Source: an uncultured Deferribacteres bacterium (GTDB taxonomy: Bacteria; Zhuqueibacterota; JdFR-76; DREG01). Taken from it: DNA of 34,226 bases. Shown here in pieces: positions 25,237 to 34,100 of this stretch. The notes under the pieces are model-generated. The model worked only from the letters and a program-made list of their open reading frames with translations, was not told the DNA's origin and ran no database searches. The stretch spans positions 1 to 34,226 of the forward strand of contig CAJVYQ010000060.1 in assembly GCA_913009825.1 (NCBI GenBank), read 5' to 3'. Position numbers and translations under genes: made by a program. The first letter of the stretch is position 1. Each line of letters opens with the position of its first letter.

Positions 25237-25700
25237 AGCATCACTATTCTTATTTTGTCGATTATTGCACCACTAAAAAGCCAAAATAAAGAAATAGCGA
25301 TGCTGGTAAAAACAGTACTAAATCATTGTCTTAAATTCCACAGTTTTGTTTTCTCGAAAGTAAGTTCAGACCTCGTTAAATTTGATAAATATTAGGTTGA
25401 ATAAGCGGACAAAGATCATCATAAATTTGCACTATATATTGCGTAAGTACTTGTTTTTTAGTTTAAAGTCAAACATGCAGTGTTCAATTATTCATGGATT
25501 TTCTCACAATTAACTAGTAAACAAGAACTTAATGAACAATAAAATACCTGATTTAACGAGGTCTGAAGTTTGGTTGAGAACGGTCACAATGAGAGCATTA
25601 TTGTAAATATTACGGCATGAAAGAGCAGATAACTCGGATTTAGATGAAATGAAAAAAGCAGCAAATACCTTAACAAATCACAAAGAATAGACCTCGTCGA
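25237..25700. mobile_element. decayed insertion-sequence-like region
   Basis: A 21-bp imperfect inverted pair (25237-25257 with 25282-25304) runs into a 31-codon transposase-like start. A perfect 17-bp inverted pair follows (TTCAGACCTCGTTAAAT 25365-25381 with its complement 25551-25567), and a third copy of its AGACCTCGT core lies at 25689-25697. No intact transposase is present. The arrangement suggests the worn remains of one or more elements in the 782-base gap 24937-25718, where no functional gene was found. Confidence 0.4.
25300..25395 (+). pseudogene. 31-codon relic resembling the start of an ISL3-type transposase
   Basis: The open frame begins MLVKTVLNH and continues with KFHSFVFSKV before a UAG at 25393-25395. 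ISL3-group transposases I know often start with a similar MLLKTILN...KSFVY stretch, so I read this as a truncated N-terminus. The following DNA carries no zinc-finger or DDE motif. The match is from memory of the family, not from alignment. Confidence 0.35.
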
Positions 25701-25718
25701 GTTTGGTATTTCATTGAA

Positions 25719-26243
25719 TCATAATTCATTGATTAGCGGTAATTCAATCTCATCAACTTCCAGAATTTGCGCCAGTCCTTTCCTGGCAATGGAACGATCG
25801 ATCGCCAGCCAAAAGGTATAATTATAATGAGCAAAAAAATAATGAATCTGACTATAACCAACAACGGAATTGATATCCAGACCGCGTGCCTTGAATTGAG
25901 CATATTGACTAAAACCGGTATCCTCTTCTCTGATCTTTTTTCTCATTTCATGAATATATTTATCGGCCAGAAATAGATATTGAAAATAGCTCACATATAT
26001 CGTTGCCTGGTTTTGCTCAGATTGATAATAAAGAATGATATTATCCTGGGAAGACACATCTTTCATGTGCAAACGGGAGATAATTTCTGCCGCATCTTTA
26101 CCTGTGACTTTTTTAAATAATTCCAGACCTTGAATTTCGTTCGGCATCATCGCCTGATGAATATCAAAATTGCACGAAAATGTGACGACCGGCAAAACAA
26201 CTAATAATGGAATTAAGTTATATGTTTTAAACTTTTTGGGCAT
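25719..26243 (-). CDS. small putative lipoprotein of unknown function
   Basis: The 174-residue protein begins MPKKFKTYNL followed by a hydrophobic stretch and VVTFSC, a lipobox-like motif with cysteine at about residue 24, so it is probably a lipoprotein. The mature part is mixed helical with several aromatic residues (YYQSEQNQ, YFQYLFLADKY, YSQIHYFFAHYNYTFW) and a central EIISRLHMKDV. I do not recognise a family. It lies just beyond a strong hairpin that follows the YHS gene, so it may need its own promoter or readthrough. The ribosome site is weak (GGA about nine bases before AUG 26243). Its position at the end of the copper island hints at, but does not show, a link. Confidence 0.65.
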   Translation of the reverse strand: MPKKFKTYNLIPLLVVLPVVTFSCNFDIHQAMMPNEIQGLELFKKVTGKDAAEIISRLHMKDVSSQDNIILYYQSEQNQATIYVSYFQYLFLADKYIHEMRKKIREEDTGFSQYAQFKARGLDINSVVGYSQIHYFFAHYNYTFWLAIDRSIARKGLAQILEVDEIELPLINEL

Positions 26244-26267
26244 TTACAAAGATCCGGTTATTAAAAG

Positions 26268-26303
26268 GGTCCGGCCGGCATTAGTTTCAAAACCGGCCGG
26301 ACC
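26268..26303 (-). terminator. intrinsic terminator after the YHS-protein gene
   Basis: GGTCCGGCCGG (26268-26278) and CCGGCCGGACC (26293-26303) make a perfect 11-bp GC-rich stem with a 14-base loop. On the minus strand it is followed by CTTTTAAT, as expected for Rho-independent termination of the copper island transcript. It starts eight bases after the YHS stop. Confidence 0.75.
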
Positions 26304-26311
26304 TTCTTTAT

Positions 26312-26485
26312 CTAATGATGATGACCTGCATGCTCGTTATTTTGCTGCACGTACGGTTCCGGTTTTTCATCAAACGACTGCTTGCAAGATGGTGAACAGA
26401 AAAAGTAAGTTTTTCCGCGATACTCACTTTTCCCGGCTGGGGTCTTTTCATCCACTTTCATGCCGCACACTGGGTCCTTAGCCAT
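26312..26485 (-). CDS. 57-residue YHS-domain protein with histidine tail
   Basis: The short gene encodes a single YHS domain: MAKDPVCGM at the start (C7), SEYRGKTYFFCSPSCKQSF in the middle (C30, C34), then a tail ending in EHAGHHH. The three cysteines match the first three of the YHS domain at the N-terminus of the CopA in this window (C8, C31, C35), so the two are close homologues. YHS domains bind copper or other soft metals, so this is probably a small cytoplasmic metal-binding protein, perhaps a chaperone or buffer for CopA. The AGGAG six bases before AUG 26485 supports translation. Too short for most automatic thresholds; its role is inferred from the domain and its neighbours. Confidence 0.88.
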   Translation of the reverse strand: MAKDPVCGMKVDEKTPAGKSEYRGKTYFFCSPSCKQSFDEKPEPYVQQNNEHAGHHH

Positions 26486-26615
26486 GATAATCTCCTATTT
26501 ATAGTTAGTGATTTTTTTATTTTCTATCGATTTAGGCTGACGAGTCTTGTCGACCTGCAATTTTCCATTACTTCATATTGGGCTTCCGCATAAAATCAAA
26601 GGAACAAAATTAGTT

Positions 26616-29018
26616 TTAAACACTATAATTTATATTAATTTTTAATTTCCCCAAATAAATTGCCAGGCAGGCGATAGCCAAATAACAAATTACACCCAGT
26701 AAAAGCGCATAAGAAAATCCGAACAAAATACCAATTATCATCGTTAAAGCCGAGCCGACTACCGAAGCCAATCCGTTGACTCCCCACATCCAGCCAATAT
26801 ATTCTTGAACAAAATAGTCTTTCATCAGACGGATAGACAGTGGAAACGGAAATCCCAATACAAAGCCAAGTGGGATTAAAATCATAATTGTCAGCGTTTT
26901 GGGTGAATACGATAAACCGGAAAATAGTTGATCGAAAACAAATAAGAAAATGATTGTCAGAATTGAAACCACTATTGCCGCTATAAAAATAAACACATTC
27001 AGGCGTTTCTTTATGAGAGAACTAATGAAGCTTCCAATTCCTGTGCCTAACAGCAAAGAAAATAACAGCACTGTTAGTGTTAAAACCGGTTGTCCAAGGT
27101 AAAGTGTCAACTTTTGGAACAGGGCAATTTCGAGTAACATAAACCCTGCTCCCAACAGAAAAAAGAGCCAGAGAAAACTTTTTAGCTGGGGAAATTGACA
27201 AAAATGTTTTAAAATGATTTTTTGCCCGCCATTTGGTTGATTTTTAACAAAAAGAGGAATGGTCATCAATACAAAGATTACAATGATAAAAATTGAAAAG
27301 AGGCCAAATGGTTCCGGTAATCCTGGTTCAAAATTATAAAAGAACGGACTGTCATCAGTAGTAGGTTCTATATTTATTGGGATGCCACTCAATAATTGTT
27401 GTAACGTTAACTTCCCGTTTGCTATATCGACAAGAATCTGGTCAAACATCCGCCATTCAAAATCGATTTGCAATTTTTCCGAAGAGGTCAGGGTCATTTG
27501 TTTGACAAACGGAATGTAAAAATTTCCTTGATCAAATCTAAGCTTATGGCTTATTTGGTGTCTAATTTTGCTCGCCAAACTGTCGAATGGTTCCTTCTTT
27601 ATTACAACTGTCGGCATCATTCCGGAGCTAATTGTGTAAAGGTGTTTCATCGCTTCAGCCTGACTTATATTTTGCTTTTCAAATGCTGTCAGTGCGAGCC
27701 CTATCAAACGATATATCTCCGCTTCGTTATGAGCGACGATGACGATTCGGCCTTCCGGCGTAAGATGATTCAGGAAATCCTCAAACGCCTCTACGGTGAA
27801 AAGAAAATTTTCCGTTAATGCAAATCCTTCGCGGCTGCGGCTGCTTTTGGTGATCGGAATCGAGAGCATAATCAGGTCATATTGATTGTGGGTGGTGCGA
27901 AGATAGTTGCGTCCTTCCTGAATTACAACCCGGACATTTGGATTTGAAGTATAAATACCGCCGTTGAATTTTTCATATTTTTTCACCAATGCAACCAGAT
28001 CCGGATTGACTTCGACGGCCGTGATATCTTTTACTCCGCCAAGAAGAGAAACCACAACATCGCGGCCGCCGCCGGGACCGATAATCAGCGCGTTGTTTTT
28101 TTCGTTCTCTTTCAAAAAATAAAACGGAAAGAACAGGCCAAAATGATTGACAAGATACGCCTGAGATCGCTCATTACTGAGAAGGGAATCCAGATTATAC
28201 ATAACAGTACCGGCAGCTCCATCGACAAAAAGAACCATTTCATTTGGTGAAACCGGACTTCGTAAAAGATCCGTCCGCCCAAAAGCGCTCCATCGGCTTT
28301 CTACAATTTTAGCCTGTTCTTTTGGATTTTTCAACATACGGTACATATCTTTGTTAAAATCGGTGGCAATGGGCACCTGAGTAGAAAAATCTTCCGGTAA
28401 TAAAAAAATGACAAGAAGAATCGCCGCAACAATTAATTTTCTGGCAAACGACCACAGACTTTCAGTCATGCTAATTAAAATTGCACCGGTGACAGCGATA
28501 AGAGCGGTTACATAAACCGCTTTAACTCCGCCAAAAATGTTCAGAAAATAAACGGAAGCGAGAACGCCCATCGTCGCGCCGAGCAGATCGAAACCATATA
28601 AAATGGAACTTTTTACCGGATATTGTTGAAAAATTGCCGAAAGAGTCAAGCCGGCAAAAAAGAAAGGAAGTGTTGCGATCAAAATATAAATCCACACCCG
28701 GAAAGACGCCCAGCCGGTACTCTCATAAATTGGTAATTTAATAATGAGAAACGCAGATAAAGAAATTAAAAAAGCAAACGTTACCGCTGTACTGCCAAGC
28801 CCAAACCCGGGCATCTTTTTTTGCCACACTCTTAACATCATACCGCCCAGCCCCATACCCAGTAATGAGAAGGAGATTACAGCGAAAACAAAATGATAAG
28901 ACAGCATTACAGAAAAAATTCTTGTGAGAATAATTTCAAAAGATAATACACTGCCTGAGATAAAAGCGGTTGCAATTACAACAAGCCGGAACCGATAAAC
29001 CCGGTTGTTTTGGTTCAT
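26616..29018 (-). CDS. multi-pass membrane protein with spermidine-synthase-like domain
   Basis: The 800-residue protein has N-terminal membrane helices (about residues 12-210), a soluble Rossmann methyltransferase-like domain (about 250-540) and C-terminal helices (about 570-800). The middle domain has the SAM-binding GPGGGRD at 314-320, acidic AVEVNPD near E336 and EGRNYL at 368-373. The segment where aminopropyltransferases carry their catalytic Asp (DVI..D..DP) reads DLIMLSIPITKSS (381-393) and lacks it, so polyamine synthesis is doubtful. Membrane-embedded proteins of this kind are widespread and mostly uncharacterised. AGGAAGA precedes AUG 29018. It lies between the rhodanese and YHS genes of the copper island, which may or may not be functional. 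Confidence 0.85.
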   Translation of the reverse strand: MNQNNRVYRFRLVVIATAFISGSVLSFEIILTRIFSVMLSYHFVFAVISFSLLGMGLGGMMLRVWQKKMPGFGLGSTAVTFAFLISLSAFLIIKLPIYESTGWASFRVWIYILIATLPFFFAGLTLSAIFQQYPVKSSILYGFDLLGATMGVLASVYFLNIFGGVKAVYVTALIAVTGAILISMTESLWSFARKLIVAAILLVIFLLPEDFSTQVPIATDFNKDMYRMLKNPKEQAKIVESRWSAFGRTDLLRSPVSPNEMVLFVDGAAGTVMYNLDSLLSNERSQAYLVNHFGLFFPFYFLKENEKNNALIIGPGGGRDVVVSLLGGVKDITAVEVNPDLVALVKKYEKFNGGIYTSNPNVRVVIQEGRNYLRTTHNQYDLIMLSIPITKSSRSREGFALTENFLFTVEAFEDFLNHLTPEGRIVIVAHNEAEIYRLIGLALTAFEKQNISQAEAMKHLYTISSGMMPTVVIKKEPFDSLASKIRHQISHKLRFDQGNFYIPFVKQMTLTSSEKLQIDFEWRMFDQILVDIANGKLTLQQLLSGIPINIEPTTDDSPFFYNFEPGLPEPFGLFSIFIIVIFVLMTIPLFVKNQPNGGQKIILKHFCQFPQLKSFLWLFFLLGAGFMLLEIALFQKLTLYLGQPVLTLTVLLFSLLLGTGIGSFISSLIKKRLNVFIFIAAIVVSILTIIFLFVFDQLFSGLSYSPKTLTIMILIPLGFVLGFPFPLSIRLMKDYFVQEYIGWMWGVNGLASVVGSALTMIIGILFGFSYALLLGVICYLAIACLAIYLGKLKININYSV

Positions 29019-29124
29019 TTTATTCTTCCTGTCAATTTAATTCGATATTCACTGCCTGGGAACAGAGTAACCGCGGTTCATTCTATGAATCCCTGAGTAA
29101 AATTTAAATTCTGAAACGAGGTGG

Positions 29125-29580
29125 TTATTTATGAATCAATTCATATCCTTCCTTCACCCATGCTTTCATACCGCCCGGCACATCATAAACATTGGTATAG
29201 CCTGATTGTGCTAAAGTTTTTGCAGCAATCGCGCTCATGTGGCCGCTGCGGCAATAGAGTACAATCCTGGCATCTTTTTGCTCGGGTAATTTATCCAGAT
29301 TTTCCGTTAGTTTATCAAATGGGATGAACAAGTCTGTTCCCGGTAATTCACCGGCATACGGAATGTGGACGTTAACGAACAGAAAATTTTTCTTGTTCAA
29401 TTCAGTTTTTAATTGCTTGATCGACATTTCATAATAACCGCTTTGTTGAGTTGTTTTTTCCTGTTTTGTCTCCTGTACAGATTCGGATTTAAGATTTTGC
29501 TTTCCGCATTGGATTAATAAAATGCCGGAAAGAATACCGATCACGCCGATGATTAATATCTGTATTATTTTTGATTTCAT
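29125..29580 (-). CDS. membrane-anchored rhodanese-domain protein
   Basis: The 151-residue protein has an N-terminal hydrophobic segment followed by LLIQC (C25), a lipobox-like but non-canonical site (Gln before Cys), so it is a lipoprotein or simply membrane anchored. The rhodanese domain (about 50-150) has FVNVHIPYAGELPG, then LYCRSGHMS with the sulfur-carrying cysteine C110, and VYDVPGGMKAW, a typical single-domain fold. It likely handles sulfane sulfur in the periplasm. The setting with CopA and a cupredoxin suggests metal or thiol stress. The stop lies 106 bases before the membrane protein start. Confidence 0.85.
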   Translation of the reverse strand: MKSKIIQILIIGVIGILSGILLIQCGKQNLKSESVQETKQEKTTQQSGYYEMSIKQLKTELNKKNFLFVNVHIPYAGELPGTDLFIPFDKLTENLDKLPEQKDARIVLYCRSGHMSAIAAKTLAQSGYTNVYDVPGGMKAWVKEGYELIHK

Positions 29581-29632
29581 AATGTTTCCTTTTCTTTCTT
29601 GATTTCTATCAATTAGACTTCTTTTTCTCCGG

Positions 29633-29980
29633 TTAATTTGTCCTTTTCACTTTCGACAGTATTTCTTCCGGATTGGAGCAGCAGGGCAAAGACCGTGCGG
29701 TAATATTGTCTCGTTCATTCTCTTCAGTAAAACCCCATTTGGCCAGTTTTAATCGCTGCCAAAATGATCGTTCCACAACAAGACCGGCAGAAGTGATTTG
29801 TTCTAAAACCTGTTTGAATATCTGTCTGCGCAGGTTATAGCGGACAATAACGCTTTGTTGTTCGTCGCCCGGTTCCGCGCCGGCCGCCGGATCCGTTGCA
29901 GACAGCATTTTATTCAATTCGGCAATTTTCTTTTTATCGGCCGGTTGGTTCAGCCGGAGCTTATGTATTTTCATAATCAT
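29633..29980 (-). CDS. 115-residue protein of unknown function with C-terminal CC motif
   Basis: I do not recognise this protein. It is basic, mostly helical and has no signal peptide. The N-terminus has KIHKLRLNQPADKKKIAELN, the middle VRYNLRRQIFKQVLEQITSAG, and the end RSLPCCSNPEEILSK with a vicinal cysteine pair near residue 100. Such a pair could bind a soft metal, an idea supported only by its position between the cupredoxin gene (11 bases upstream) and the rhodanese gene (52 bases downstream). GGAGG five bases before AUG 29980 favours that start over AUG 29974. Confidence 0.75.
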   Translation of the reverse strand: MIMKIHKLRLNQPADKKKIAELNKMLSATDPAAGAEPGDEQQSVIVRYNLRRQIFKQVLEQITSAGLVVERSFWQRLKLAKWGFTEENERDNITARSLPCCSNPEEILSKVKRTN

Positions 29981-29991
29981 GATGACCTCCT

Positions 29992-30369
29992 TTATTCCTC
30001 GACAATTAATTTTCCATGCAGCATGTTCATATCGCAGTGAAAATCAAATTCACCGGTCTGTTGCGGCAAAATTTCAATCACGGTATTTTTAAAAGCGGGA
30101 AGCTCCTGTCTCAATCTGAAATCGGGAAAAACAACCGTCTCGGAGCAGGAGGAAGTTTCGTCCCGGTAAAAATTCAACCGTACCGGTTTGTTCTTTTTCA
30201 CAACAATCAACTCCGGATCGTATCCGCCTTTCACGAGGATTTTCACATCCTGCACTCCCGATGATTCCTTTGCTGTAACACTCTGTTTTTTATAGAGGAA
30301 AAAATACCAGATCACTCCCGTCGCCAGGAGCAACCCAAACAACGTTACAAATATTTGATCTGAATTCAT
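29992..30369 (-). CDS. membrane-anchored cupredoxin
   Basis: The 125-residue protein has one N-terminal helix (about residues 6-24) and a C-terminal cupredoxin domain. Copper ligand candidates are C75 in SSCSETVVFPDF and the FHCDMNMLHG segment, with C112, M114, M116 and nearby histidines. This is the arrangement of small cupredoxins often found beside CopA. It probably binds Cu in the periplasm, receiving it from or delivering it to the pump. The frame opens upstream to 30420, but AUG 30369 has AGGAG seven bases before it and gives a clean N-terminal anchor. It follows copA by 54 bases. Confidence 0.88.
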   Translation of the reverse strand: MNSDQIFVTLFGLLLATGVIWYFFLYKKQSVTAKESSGVQDVKILVKGGYDPELIVVKKNKPVRLNFYRDETSSCSETVVFPDFRLRQELPAFKNTVIEILPQQTGEFDFHCDMNMLHGKLIVEE

Positions 30370-30423
30370 TTTAATTCTCCTTATTACCAAACCACAGTTT
30401 AAAAATGAGAGTATAAACAATTT

Positions 30424-33081
30424 CTATTGCGCCGGTTTAAATTTGCGTAAACGCAGGGCATTCGTTAGCACAGTTACACTGCTGGCGGCCATTGCCGCCG
30501 AAGCGATAATGGGACTGAGCAGTATACCAAAGAAGGGGTATAAAATACCCGCGGCTAACGGGATCCCCAGCGAATTATAAAAGAACGATCCGAACAGGTT
30601 CTGTTTGATATTGCGCATCGTTGCTTTGCTCAACTGAATGGCTGTTGCTACACCGGACAACTTACCGCGAATAAGCGTAATATCACTTGCTTCTATGGCA
30701 ACATCGGTACCAGTACCGATGGCAATGCCCACATTTGCCTGAGCCAGAGCCGGAGCATCGTTTATACCATCGCCGACCATAGCAACGGTGTGTCCCTCCT
30801 GTTGCAATTTTTTCACTTTATTCGCTTTCTCATTGGGCAGCACTTCGGCAAAAACCCGGTCGATGCCCACCCGGCTTGCAATCGCTTCCGCAGTTCGGGT
30901 ATTGTCACCGGTAATCATAATCACTTCCAAACCTAACTGCTGCAGTGAGGCAATAGCTGATTTTGAATCCTCTTTCAACGGATCGGCAACCGCCAGAATA
31001 CCGGCCAATTTTCGGCCGAATGCCACGAACATGGGCGTTTTGCCCTTTTCAGCAAGATTGCGCGCTTCCGAAATGAAATTCTCAATTTCAACCTGCCGGT
31101 CCTGCATCAGACCGGTATTCCCCAACAGCACTTCATTTCCCTTCACAATACCGCTCACACCGTAACCGGGGATCGCTTCAAACTCCTCTGCTTCCGCCAA
31201 CACCAATTGCTTTTGCTTCGCACTGTCCACAATGGCTTCGCCAAGAGGATGTTCGGATCGTTTCTCCAGAGATGCGGCAATGGATAACAGTTCGTCCGGA
31301 GACATACCGTTAAGGGAAATGATATCGGTAACTTCCGGCCGGCCCAATGTGATCGTCCCGGTTTTATCCAGTACAATGGCTGTCAGTTTATGGGCGGTTT
31401 CCAGCGCTTCACCGCCTTTGATCAGAATGCCGTTTTCCGCGCCCTTGCCGGTGCCAACCATAATTGAAGTAGGTGTAGCCAGGCCTAATGCACATGGGCA
31501 GGCGATGATCAGTACCGTTACAAACGTGATCAATGCGAATGTCAGCTGTGGTTCGGGGCCAAAATCATACCAGAGAATAAAGGTTAAAATTGACATCACA
31601 ATGACGATGGGTACAAAATAACCTGAGATAACATCCGCCAGTCGCTGGATGGGCGCTTTGGTGCTCTGCGCTTCCCGCACCATTTTTACAATTTGTGCCA
31701 GCATGGTGTTTTTACCCACTTTGGAAGCCTTGAATTTGAAAGAACCGGTCTTATTGATGGTTGCGCCGATTATTTCCGCGCCCGATTTCTTCCTTACCGG
31801 AATCGGTTCACCGGTAATCATCGATTCATCGACGGAGGAACTTCCTTCCACAACGACGCCGTCCACGGGAATTTTTTCGCCCGGGCGAACAAGAATCAGG
31901 TCGCCAACCAATACTTCATCCACCGGTATATCCGATTCTTCACCGTTACGGAACACCCGGGCCGTTTTAGCCTGTAAACCCATCAAGCGCTTGATCGCTT
32001 CCGAGGTTTTCCCCTTTGCTTTTGCTTCCAGAAGTTTGCCTAACAGAATCAGCGTAACAATCACTGCTGTAGTATCAAAATAGATGTTACGCATACTCTC
32101 AGGAAAGACTGACGGTAAAAATGTGGAGATGGAAGAATATAAAAATGCCGCTCCCGTTCCTACAGCGATAAGTGTGTTCATGTCCGCCGAATGATGTCTG
32201 AATGCGCGCCAGGCGCCGACAAAAAATTGCATGCCGCTGAAAAACAGAACGGGCAGTGTAAGCAAAAATAAAAATATCCAGCGAGCCTGTTGGGAAACGG
32301 ATGTTCTGAAAGGTATCAGTTCCGGAAATGAGCCGATTAAAACCGGAACCGAGAGGATGGCTGCCAATAAAAACTTTCGTCGCAGTTTTTTATATTCGCT
32401 TTCCCTTTGTTCTTTTTGAATATCTTCCGGCATCTCTTCTTTTAGAAGAACAGGCTTGTAGCCAACTTCTTCAATTGTGTTTTTGATTATCTCCGGGCCA
32501 GCCAATTCCGGCAGGTATTCGATACGAGCTTCTTCCAGACTCAGATTAACGGAAGCCTTAAGAACTCCCGGTGTAGATTGCAGCGCCTTTTCTATTTTCG
32601 ACACGCAGGAGGCGCAGGACATACCCTGAATTCCGATACGGATAACGGCGCCGCCTACCTGGTATCCGGCCGATTCCACCGCTTTAAACAACTCCGGTGT
32701 GGCAATTTTGTGAGAATCGAAAGAGACATGCGCTTTCTGACTGGCAAAATTTACGGACGCTTTCTTCACTCCGTCCATATCCTGTAAAGTTTTTTCAATG
32801 GTAACCGCACACGATGCGCAACTCATGCCCACAATAGGAAGTTCCAATTTCAGGAAATCTGCACCTTCCGTCAAATCAGTTGAGCGTTTTTTCTTTTCAA
32901 TTTTTGCATCAGACTTTTTTTCTTCATGGTTGTTCGAACCAATGTAATGAGCGGGATTTTTACGGAATTGCTTCTCGCAGGATTCCGAACAAAAGAAATA
33001 TTTCTCGCCGGCAAATTCGGCAACACCTTTTGCTTGCTCCGTATCGATTTCCATACTGCAAACCAGATCTTTTACTGTCAT
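30424..33081 (-). CDS. copA: copper-translocating P1B-type ATPase with YHS and two HMA domains
   Basis: The 885-residue pump exports Cu(I) from the cytoplasm. Order: a YHS domain (about residues 1-46; C8, C31, C35), a Lys/Glu-rich linker, HMA1 (GMSCASC 85-91) and HMA2 (GMSCASC 153-159), then the eight-helix ATPase core. The core shows the actuator TGEP (423-426), the membrane metal site CPC (C528-P-C530), the phosphorylation motif DKTGT (D572), a TGDN motif and [10 protein letters not shown]. Cu(I) is the likely ion because CPC and two CxxC HMA domains are typical of CopA. AUG 33081 is preceded by GAGGGA. It starts the run of copper genes downstream of the DUF3347 gene. The extra YHS domain at the N-terminus is less common than HMA repeats. 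Confidence 0.97.
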   Translation of the reverse strand: MTVKDLVCSMEIDTEQAKGVAEFAGEKYFFCSESCEKQFRKNPAHYIGSNNHEEKKSDAKIEKKKRSTDLTEGADFLKLELPIVGMSCASCAVTIEKTLQDMDGVKKASVNFASQKAHVSFDSHKIATPELFKAVESAGYQVGGAVIRIGIQGMSCASCVSKIEKALQSTPGVLKASVNLSLEEARIEYLPELAGPEIIKNTIEEVGYKPVLLKEEMPEDIQKEQRESEYKKLRRKFLLAAILSVPVLIGSFPELIPFRTSVSQQARWIFLFLLTLPVLFFSGMQFFVGAWRAFRHHSADMNTLIAVGTGAAFLYSSISTFLPSVFPESMRNIYFDTTAVIVTLILLGKLLEAKAKGKTSEAIKRLMGLQAKTARVFRNGEESDIPVDEVLVGDLILVRPGEKIPVDGVVVEGSSSVDESMITGEPIPVRKKSGAEIIGATINKTGSFKFKASKVGKNTMLAQIVKMVREAQSTKAPIQRLADVISGYFVPIVIVMSILTFILWYDFGPEPQLTFALITFVTVLIIACPCALGLATPTSIMVGTGKGAENGILIKGGEALETAHKLTAIVLDKTGTITLGRPEVTDIISLNGMSPDELLSIAASLEKRSEHPLGEAIVDSAKQKQLVLAEAEEFEAIPGYGVSGIVKGNEVLLGNTGLMQDRQVEIENFISEARNLAEKGKTPMFVAFGRKLAGILAVADPLKEDSKSAIASLQQLGLEVIMITGDNTRTAEAIASRVGIDRVFAEVLPNEKANKVKKLQQEGHTVAMVGDGINDAPALAQANVGIAIGTGTDVAIEASDITLIRGKLSGVATAIQLSKATMRNIKQNLFGSFFYNSLGIPLAAGILYPFFGILLSPIIASAAMAASSVTVLTNALRLRKFKPAQ

Positions 33082-33360
33082 TTTTCCCTCACTTGATTTT
33101 ATTTGTACTCGTTTTATCGTTCGGTCTTAAACCGGACGAACAGGACTCACAGATTTTGTTCATATTGAATTCTATTTGCCGCCTGATTAAGCCTGTTTAT
33201 TGTATTTTATTCAAATAGTGTGCCAGGAATTGATTGCCGGGCTTTATTATTAATAAATAAGTGGTTAGCGAAATTGAAGATGGAGAAAATAGAAATGAAA
33301 AGTAAAATTTTGCAGAATATTCTACAACGAGCCTGTTGAATTATCAGCAATCCGCAATAA

Positions 33361-33393
33361 AAACCTTCCAGGTTTTTGAAACCTGGAAGGTTT
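33361..33393. repeat. 33-base perfect palindrome
   Basis: AAACCTTCCAGGTTT (33361-33375) and AAACCTGGAAGGTTT (33379-33393) form a 15-bp perfect stem with a 3-base loop. On the minus strand it lies between the DUF3347 gene and copA. Palindromes of this CCTTCCAGG type are dispersed in many environmental bacterial genomes. Confidence 0.75.
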
Positions 33394-33441
33394 AAGCGAA
33401 GCGATAGGAAGGAGGGAAAATTCCCTGTCCTGATAAGAAAA

Positions 33442-33466
33442 GACCGGAAAGGGATATTCCCGGTTC
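33442..33466 (-). terminator. possible terminator of the DUF3347 gene
   Basis: On the minus strand ACCGG and CCGGT (33464-33460 with 33447-33443) form a short stem followed directly by TCTTTTCTTATC. It lies about 30 bases after the stop. The stem is short, so termination may be partial. Confidence 0.4.
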
Positions 33467-33495
33467 GGGGTGATCAGCAGCATCCGGGCCTTTTT

Positions 33496-34053
33496 TTACT
33501 TGCCCGCTCTGATTGTTTCGATTACCTGGCCGCATTTCGGCATATCGGCTCCCAGATAAGGATTCAGAATTTCTTTGGAATCGCTTAACCATTTACCGCC
33601 TTTCTTATTGAATGCCATCGGGCAGTACTGCCGGTACAATGTTACAGATAGCGGACCGTAATCTTTTGCCAGAATACCGATCTGTTTCGATAGTTCCGAG
33701 AATGCCGCGCGCTGCGTTTTCAAATCCGGTGTTTTTGCAATTTTCTCCGTATTCTGGCGCAGTAATGCTGCACGTTTCTGCCATTCTTTTTGTTTCATTT
33801 TTGCCAATAGTTTGCTGTCTACCGCTGCAAGAGATTTTTTTAGTTGCTGCGCCGATTTGGCTGCCTGTTTAAAGCTGCTTTGTCCCAGCGCATCTTTCAC
33901 TTGAAGATAGGATTTTACTACGCTATCCAATTGTGTCCGGAACTTTCCGGAAACGGGTTTCGTATCGGAATTTCCGGCTGAAACTCCGCTCTGACTCAAT
34001 AAAACCGTGCCGATCAATCCGATAAAAAATAAAACATTGATTCTTTTTCTCAT
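33496..34053 (-). CDS. secreted DUF3347 copper-resistance-associated protein
   Basis: The 185-residue protein has a Sec signal peptide (about residues 1-26, ending SGVSAG). The mature part starts with a helical region rich in Lys/Ala/Gln, then the DUF3347 signature: RQYCPMAFNKKGGKWLS (Cys144) and NPYLGADMPKCG (C174). This family is often found with CusB-like copper exporters or fused to them, and its CPM segment is a likely metal site, so it probably binds copper in the periplasm. AUG 34053 follows GGAGGT by six bases; AUG 34080 lacks a ribosome site. It lies upstream of copA in the same direction but about 414 bases away and is probably a separate transcript start. Confidence 0.88.
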   Translation of the reverse strand: MRKRINVLFFIGLIGTVLLSQSGVSAGNSDTKPVSGKFRTQLDSVVKSYLQVKDALGQSSFKQAAKSAQQLKKSLAAVDSKLLAKMKQKEWQKRAALLRQNTEKIAKTPDLKTQRAAFSELSKQIGILAKDYGPLSVTLYRQYCPMAFNKKGGKWLSDSKEILNPYLGADMPKCGQVIETIRAGK

Positions 34054-34100
34054 TTTGTACCTCCTGTGTTGTTTGTTCATTTTTAATTCACAAGTTATTT

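Larger units (their letters stand above)
33082..33495. other. 414-base control region upstream of copA
   Basis: Between copA and the DUF3347 gene the DNA is AT-rich near copA and contains an imperfect dyad around 33118-33142 (CGTTCGGTC...GACGAAC) that could be an operator or just a hairpin. Farther left lie the palindrome 33361-33393 and the terminator-like hairpin 33442-33466. I see no clear copY, csoR or cueR box and no gene here; no regulator gene is in the window. Confidence 0.4.
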
